DNA from: JACVRN01 sp963715565
GTDB lineage: Bacteria; Acidobacteriota; Blastocatellia; Pyrinomonadales; Pyrinomonadaceae
Length of the DNA stretch: 64,000 nucleotides
Assembly: GCA_963715565.1 (NCBI GenBank)
Contig: OY970256.1
Location: forward strand, 930,001 to 994,000
Direction: 5' to 3'
In this document: positions 59,935 to 64,000 of the stretch, in pieces
Numbering within the stretch: position 1 is the stretch's first letter
Layout of the letters: each line of letters begins with the position of its first letter
Notes under the pieces: generated by a model
Database searches by the model: none
Told to the model about the DNA's origin: nothing
Seen by the model: the letters and a program-made list of their open reading frames with translations, nothing else
Program-made: the position numbers and the translations under genes

Positions 59935-59951
59935 TTTTGCGGTAAGGACTT
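59924..59951. repeat. 11-bp perfect inverted repeat at the AT/GC composition boundary
   Basis: AAGTCCTTACC (59924-59934), loop TTTTGC, GGTAAGGACTT (59941-59951). The left arm is the end of the third tandem site, so a fourth site is present in inverted orientation. GC-rich sequence of different origin begins immediately after. Confidence 0.7.
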
Positions 59952-59961
59952 ATGCCGGTAC

Positions 59962-60114
59962 ATGGGAGATCTGTGTGCCGTGGACAAGACGGTCGATAGC
60001 TTCTGTCGCAAACATCGCGGGCTCAAAGATGAGACGCCGGCAATGAGGCAAGGGATCACAGATCACGTCTGGCGCATTGAAGAGATGTTACGCTACCGGA
60101 GCGCAGACCCGTGA
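59962..60114 (+). pseudogene. C-terminal remnant of a transposase (IS1-family-like)
   Basis: The open frame encodes CAVDKTVDSFCRKHRGLK, then DETPAMRQGITDHVWRIEEM and a stop at 60112-60114. The TPAMxxGxTDHVWxxEEL end is a familiar ending of IS1-type/InsB-like transposases. The rest of the gene and the IS ends are missing. The remaining 60115-60346 stretch shows nothing else recognisable. Confidence 0.5.
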
Positions 60115-60346
60115 TGAATCCCCAATGTAATGAGGCCACAACCCGATAATTTGGTGTCCGGAAAAACTTGACTATCTCACATACTTTGATTTACATAAGG
60201 ATGCGTCAAGCGCTGCTAGAACGTCTGCATTTGCCGCCTCAGAATCGGTTTGCTAGTGCGTGCTCGTCGCAGCTTATTACTCCGAAAGCGATCATCGGTC
60301 CCCACTAATAAGAGCTGTGATATTGGGGATTGGATTTAGAATTTGA

Positions 60347-61744
60347 ATGCTCTCTTGTCATTCGTTTGCCAAGTGGCTCAGAGATTTTCACGTAGGCTTG
60401 GCCCTTCGGCCTGATCCAATCGCCGTGGGCGAGCCCGCGGAGATTGCGCGGAGAGTCACAGAGCGGAATTTGGCCTATGAGAACGCTGACTGGCCAACTA
60501 CTGTGGTGCGCGGGCCAAGCGTCGACGCCGTTTTGTTCTCTGCGGCTCTCAAAGGATATCGATACCTACTGCTTCAAAGCGATGGTCATTACTTTCGCGA
60601 CCGCCAGCGATTTATCTCAGAACTGACTTCGGCATTTAAGACAGATTTTCTCTTCTACGGGCATATACTGGATCTCGGGCGGCAATACTTCTCGGTTCAT
60701 CACCAATGCATATTCATTGATCTCACAACTTGGAAGGACCTCGGTCGTCCGGCATTCGGCGATGAGAACACCACACGGAGGCAACTGCACCGTCCGGCAC
60801 GGAGCACGGAGAACTACCACGATGCACATACCCCGCTATGGATCCGTGCTACGGGCGAACATTCTTGGTACGAGGCGCAGGGGCCAGGTTGGAACTTTGT
60901 GCATCGGGCGCTGGAAGCCGGGGTCGGAGCGCATCCTTATACAGAGCAGATGAGGTCTGCGAAGGGGCATCTGTACCCAGATCAGCCCGGCAATTTCTAC
61001 CGCAAAATTGCAGAACTTGAGCGCTCATCCCAGAACGCTACCCACTGCCTGCGTCCTCTACGGGACCTAGAAATAGAAGCTATTCTTCGGCATACACATG
61101 GCGAGTTGGATTGTATAGTGTCGACGGCGAATTCCTTCGCGTCCGTGCTCGCTTCAGCCCATTCACGCGCGGACGGCTGCCGCGTTCTAATATACTCCGA
61201 CTGTAGATCGCTACTCGACCTCTGGCGTTGGCTTCTCGAAACATGGGATGGAGTCGAGCCACTCTCATTGTGGGAGCAGTGCCCCCAGCGGGACAAACTC
61301 ATCACCAGCGCAAAGGCGGCTCTATCACAATTGACCGACATGTTGGGCGGCAGCGTCGAATTTTCCAGATTGTGGTCAAGATATCGAAAATTAGAGCATG
61401 TGTTCCAATTGGCCGATGTCTTCACAAGCGACGTGCTGGGCATAGTCAACTGGGTGAACACCGTTCCGACGAATGGGCTGGTTTTCTGGGGGGATTTATT
61501 CCATTCCCGCTTTACCCATGCTGCGCTAAGTGAAGATCGTTGCTATTGGTCCTATTCAAATTGGCTCAGGAAGTGGGGCCGTCATCCTGGATTGTGGGGT
61601 ATAGGCCGAGACAACAACGGTGCGTTGGCATCGGGACCGATGTCCGCTCTTGCGCCTTCGAAGCAGGGATGCCCGTCGAACATTTACTTGCCGGATGAGC
61701 TATGCGAGTGGTTCGCTGAAGAGATTACGGAGCGGTTGGTATGA
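60347..61744 (+). CDS. Protein of unknown function, possibly glycosyltransferase-like
   Basis: 465 residues. The N-terminal third has YRYLLLQSDGHYFRDRQRF, FLFYGHILDLGRQYFSVHHQ and CIFIDLTTWKDLGRPAFG, which resemble a GT-A-like DxD/acceptor region (SDG, then HILD, HHQC), but I cannot assign a family. The middle is LDCIVSTANSFASVL and CRVLIYSDCRSLLDLWRWLL, and late motifs include VFWGDLFHSRF. No signal peptide or membrane span is seen. It overlaps the next gene by ATGA, and a GT4 gene follows, so a role in making a glycosylated or modified product is inferred. Confidence 0.6.
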   Translation: MLSCHSFAKWLRDFHVGLALRPDPIAVGEPAEIARRVTERNLAYENADWPTTVVRGPSVDAVLFSAALKGYRYLLLQSDGHYFRDRQRFISELTSAFKTDFLFYGHILDLGRQYFSVHHQCIFIDLTTWKDLGRPAFGDENTTRRQLHRPARSTENYHDAHTPLWIRATGEHSWYEAQGPGWNFVHRALEAGVGAHPYTEQMRSAKGHLYPDQPGNFYRKIAELERSSQNATHCLRPLRDLEIEAILRHTHGELDCIVSTANSFASVLASAHSRADGCRVLIYSDCRSLLDLWRWLLETWDGVEPLSLWEQCPQRDKLITSAKAALSQLTDMLGGSVEFSRLWSRYRKLEHVFQLADVFTSDVLGIVNWVNTVPTNGLVFWGDLFHSRFTHAALSEDRCYWSYSNWLRKWGRHPGLWGIGRDNNGALASGPMSALAPSKQGCPSNIYLPDELCEWFAEEITERLV

Positions 61745-62364
61745 ATCCTTCTAACATCATCCGTTCAGGGCTGCCCTGGCTCCGGCTAGACCTACCCTTC
61801 GATGCTGCCGCGATGCTGTCTGAAGTGCGGGCTTTGGATTCCCGCTTCGTTACGCACCGAGCGAGCACCGGCCGCGGGTGGAGCAGCATCTGTCTTCATG
61901 GCCTCGGCGAGGGAATGACACAAAGCGCCAAAAAGTACGGCTATGCAGACGACCTCAATGCGCCCCTGGATTGGACTAAGGCGGCCGACGAGTGTCCGGC
62001 GATCCGCGCTTTCCTACAGAGTATTCCGGTTCGGCGATTCCATCGGGTCAGAATAATGAAACTGGCGGCTGCCGGCTATATACTGCCCCACTCTGATACG
62101 AGTTGCTCCAAACTTGAGCCCATCAACGTCGCGCTAAATCAACCGCCGGGATGTTTCTTGAAAATGGAGCGACATGGTATTGTGCCGTTTGAGCCGGGCA
62201 CCGCTTTCCTGCTCGATGTCTCCAACCGACACGCGGCCGTCAACCTTTCTGATGAGGACCGCTATCACTTGATCATTCATTCTACATTTCTGGATGACGG
62301 TGATACGCGTTGGAACTCCCTAATCTCCCGCAGCGTTATGAAGTATCGAAAATCACTTCGCTAG
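61741..62364 (+). CDS. Aspartyl/asparaginyl beta-hydroxylase-like 2-oxoglutarate/Fe(II) oxygenase
   Basis: 207 residues. The iron-binding His-x-Asp is in LPHSDTSCSKLEPINVALN (about residue 119), the distal His in FLLDVSNRHAAVNLSDEDRYHLIIHS (the NRHAAVN His), and a following Arg (DRYHLIIH) fits 2-oxoglutarate binding. CFLKMERHGIVPFEPGTAF matches the jelly-roll of the Asp/Asn hydroxylase family. The substrate may be a peptide or small molecule. Translation is coupled to the upstream unknown gene through ATGA, so the two products likely act together. Confidence 0.8.
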   Translation: MNPSNIIRSGLPWLRLDLPFDAAAMLSEVRALDSRFVTHRASTGRGWSSICLHGLGEGMTQSAKKYGYADDLNAPLDWTKAADECPAIRAFLQSIPVRRFHRVRIMKLAAAGYILPHSDTSCSKLEPINVALNQPPGCFLKMERHGIVPFEPGTAFLLDVSNRHAAVNLSDEDRYHLIIHSTFLDDGDTRWNSLISRSVMKYRKSLR

Positions 62365-62710
62365 CGGCTTAGGAGATGAGCTGGAGTGTGTGCCCGAGGA
62401 CGATTTTGCATGAACCACATACGGCAGCGAATATTCTACTTCGGAGCGCGCGGCAGTATGCGTCGTGAAGGTGATCAACGGATGGGCTGAAAATGGCTCT
62501 ACCTTTTCGGGGCAACTGAAGATCAGCGCTACGGTGTCTTACTCTGGACACCAGACCGGCCGCGGCGGTAAGACCCTGTTTCACACATCATCGTGAGCTA
62601 GGAGCGGACGATGCTCCTCGTGAGCGGAAATCAGGCACGAGGGCATTCAACTCGCTCAATCAAGAACTACGTACCCTCTTTCAGCACAACTCTCTTCATC
62701 GAGGCCAACA
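62365..62710. other. Intergenic stretch without a supported gene
   Basis: 346 bp between the oxygenase and glycosyltransferase genes. One frame (about 62414-62596) encodes VKVINGWAENGSTFSGQLKI and ATVSYSGHQTGRGGKTL to a TGA but lacks a start codon with a ribosome binding site, so it may be a gene scrap. GAGG at 62702-62704 and neighbours serves the downstream gene. Confidence 0.4.
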
Positions 62711-64000
62711 ATGCGCGTCTTGAGATTTTCGCACGACTATCTACTGAATACAGGCGGAATGATGGTCCACCTGCGATGCTTGAACAAGGAGCTGGCACGC
62801 GCCCACGGAGTTGAGATCGACCAGGCGTTCTTGATTAGCCGCGAGGACGAGCCGCTGCTGATTAGCGGCGGCCGCGTGGTTCGAGTTGGCCGGTCGCACT
62901 TCCAGAGCAACGCCCCTGTTAACCTCTTTCCGTGCTACACACCCCAGCGGGCTCCGCGCCGCGCTGACATGGACTCCGAGGTGGCGCTCAAGTGGTTCCG
63001 TCGTCAGTTCTCCGCGCTTATTCGGCGACGCCGTCCCGACGTTTGTCATGTGCATCTCGTAAAGCACCGGGTCCAGCTCGCGGCTGTAGAGTTGGCGCGG
63101 GCGGCAGGAATCCCCGTGGTGATTACCCACCATGAGGGACTTCCTGAAAGCGACGAGGCTGACCAGATCTTGCAGCAAGCCTCGGGGCTTGCGGATTTTC
63201 GCTGCGCGATCTCAAAGCACTCAGCCAAAGCGATCCGAGTTCGACCCGTAGACTATCAGGGCTTTTTTATCGACACGACATTCTGGACTGAGTCCAGAAT
63301 TAAGCCGGAGGAAGTCGAGCGTTGGAGACAGCAGCTACAGCTCAGTCCATCCGACCTCACTATCCTCTATCCCGCGCGCTATCACCCACGGAAGAACCAC
63401 GAGTTGTTGTTGGCCGCCGCCGAACTCCTCCTGGACGATCCTGAGATTCACTCTTCGGGAAGGAACCTGAAGTTCGTCCATTGCGGGGAATCGGTCGGCA
63501 GCAATGGGCCTTACCGGGGCAAGCTGGCCGACTGGTTCGCACACGCTCGCTGGCCCGGCAAAGTTCACTTGCTTGAGGTGCTGACGCGTCAAGAGTTGCG
63601 CGCCCTGTATTCTGTTGCCGACGTTGTTGCGTACCCCGCGTTGAATGAGGGGTCTGGCCGCAGTCATCTTGAGGGGATGCTGCTCGGGTGTTGTGCGGTC
63701 CTCGCGAATGACGCTGGCCTCGTCGAGCATACTGAGTCAGAGCGCTCTTGCCTGACGTTCTCGCCAACGTCCCCCGCGGACCTAGCAGCGCAACTCAAGC
63801 GATTGATCCTCTTCCCCGACTTACGAAAGAGCATTTCGCATGAGGGTCACGTCGCCGCCAGCCGCCTGACGTTGGATCGCTACGCGCACGACTACTTCCA
63901 ATTGTATGAGACTCTGGCGTCGAAACGCCCTGCGCCCGCACACGCCGTGCAGAAACGCTCACCCAAAGGATTTGGTGCGCGCCTTGCTAAGCGGACTCCT
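62711..64000 (+). CDS. GT4-family glycosyltransferase (3' truncated by window)
   Basis: 430 residues are visible from ATG 62711 (GAGG 7 nt upstream), and the frame is still open at the window end. The N-terminal domain starts LRFSHDYLLNTGGMMVHLRCL with the family's GG loop, then RRRRPDVCHVHLVKHRVQLAAV and VITHHEGLPES. The C-terminal domain has ILYPARYHPRKNHELLLAAA, VHLLEVLTRQELRALYSVAD and the donor-binding YPALNEGSGRSHLEGMLLGC (E-x7-E pattern: the Glu pair in NEGSGRSHLEG). This is a retaining GT-B enzyme using a nucleotide sugar. It probably belongs with the two preceding genes in a surface-glycan or natural-product locus. Confidence 0.88.
   Translation, partial: MRVLRFSHDYLLNTGGMMVHLRCLNKELARAHGVEIDQAFLISREDEPLLISGGRVVRVGRSHFQSNAPVNLFPCYTPQRAPRRADMDSEVALKWFRRQFSALIRRRRPDVCHVHLVKHRVQLAAVELARAAGIPVVITHHEGLPESDEADQILQQASGLADFRCAISKHSAKAIRVRPVDYQGFFIDTTFWTESRIKPEEVERWRQQLQLSPSDLTILYPARYHPRKNHELLLAAAELLLDDPEIHSSGRNLKFVHCGESVGSNGPYRGKLADWFAHARWPGKVHLLEVLTRQELRALYSVADVVAYPALNEGSGRSHLEGMLLGCCAVLANDAGLVEHTESERSCLTFSPTSPADLAAQLKRLILFPDLRKSISHEGHVAASRLTLDRYAHDYFQLYETLASKRPAPAHAVQKRSPKGFGARLAKRTP

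Noticed and set aside
54371..60346. Search for transposase, integrase or CRISPR-Cas genes within the island
   Set aside because: No frame with DDE, tyrosine recombinase, TnsC/TniB or Cas12k/Cascade features was found, only the C-terminal IS scrap at 59962.
1..64000. tRNA genes and sigma-54 (-24/-12) promoters
   Set aside because: By eye I saw no tRNA and no convincing TGGCAC-N5-TTGC element upstream of any gene, although rpoN and an NtrC-type activator are present.

Overview
The first 54 kb is a GC-rich, tightly packed chromosomal backbone. It looks like a diderm Acidobacteriota, probably of the Blastocatellia/Pyrinomonadaceae kind. This is inferred from LPS-export genes next to rpoN, RNase J, HprK plus RapZ with a permease-free PTS, a Ser/Thr kinase fused to TolB/WD40-type repeats beside a Planctomycete/Acidobacteria-type ECF sigma factor, and many short-word intergenic palindromes. 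No 16S rRNA or tRNA is present to settle taxonomy.

Layout. 1-7035 (+): end of a CcsA/HemX-like gene, heme genes hemA-hemC-hemD, and an NtrC-type regulator with its kinase. 7202-9525 (+): a phosphatase-superfamily enzyme and an UMF1-type transporter. 9580-13057 (-): small membrane, TPR and ribbon-helix-helix proteins, RNase P RNA and a CPBP-type protein. 13150-19278 (-): a polysaccharide-export-like set (TPR/DUF11 protein, Wza-like OPX protein, AMIN/beta-barrel protein). 19478-24059 (-): ptsI, ptsH, EIIA, rapZ, hprK, a regulatory PTS. 24202-33121 (-): YceI, hpf, rpoN, lptB, a PIN toxin-antitoxin pair, an LptC/LptA-like giant and recJ. 33217-37733 (-): PilZ, uppP, SDR, ACT protein, RNase J. 38033-41736 (-): kinase-TolB and its ECF sigma factor. 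42015-48541: a secreted protein, then rsmA, ribD, ftsY and an HD-GYP protein. 48960-50946 (+): ECF sigma, anti-sigma and Spy-like protein. 51340-54357 (+): an Mla/MCE lipid-transport operon.

Thirteen bases after the mlaD stop codon the composition changes abruptly. From 54371 to 59866 lies an AT-rich unit with near-identical inverted TGT...ACA ends. Each end has a binding-site-like repeat starting 11 bp inside, and the unit is flanked by a 5-bp direct repeat GCTGT. These are hallmarks of transposons mobilised by TnsB-type (Tn7/Tn402/CAST) transposases, but no transposase is present. The only intact large gene is a 1400-residue multi-membrane-span KAP-type P-loop NTPase, a plausible anti-phage cargo. 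A third end of the same family abuts the right boundary at 59869, as if two elements had inserted in tandem at one site. Beyond it are a transposase scrap and GC-rich accessory genes: an unknown protein, an Asp/Asn beta-hydroxylase-like protein and a GT4 glycosyltransferase running off the window.

The second strong pattern is a family of about 16 large intergenic palindromes in the backbone. Their arms are tandem variants of 7-nt words (GTGACAA, GTCCCAA, GCAAAAG, GTAAGCA, GATTTTC and others). Each locus has its own word but the same architecture, and they often supply stop codons, start codons or coding tails of neighbouring genes. I saw none to the right of 54358.
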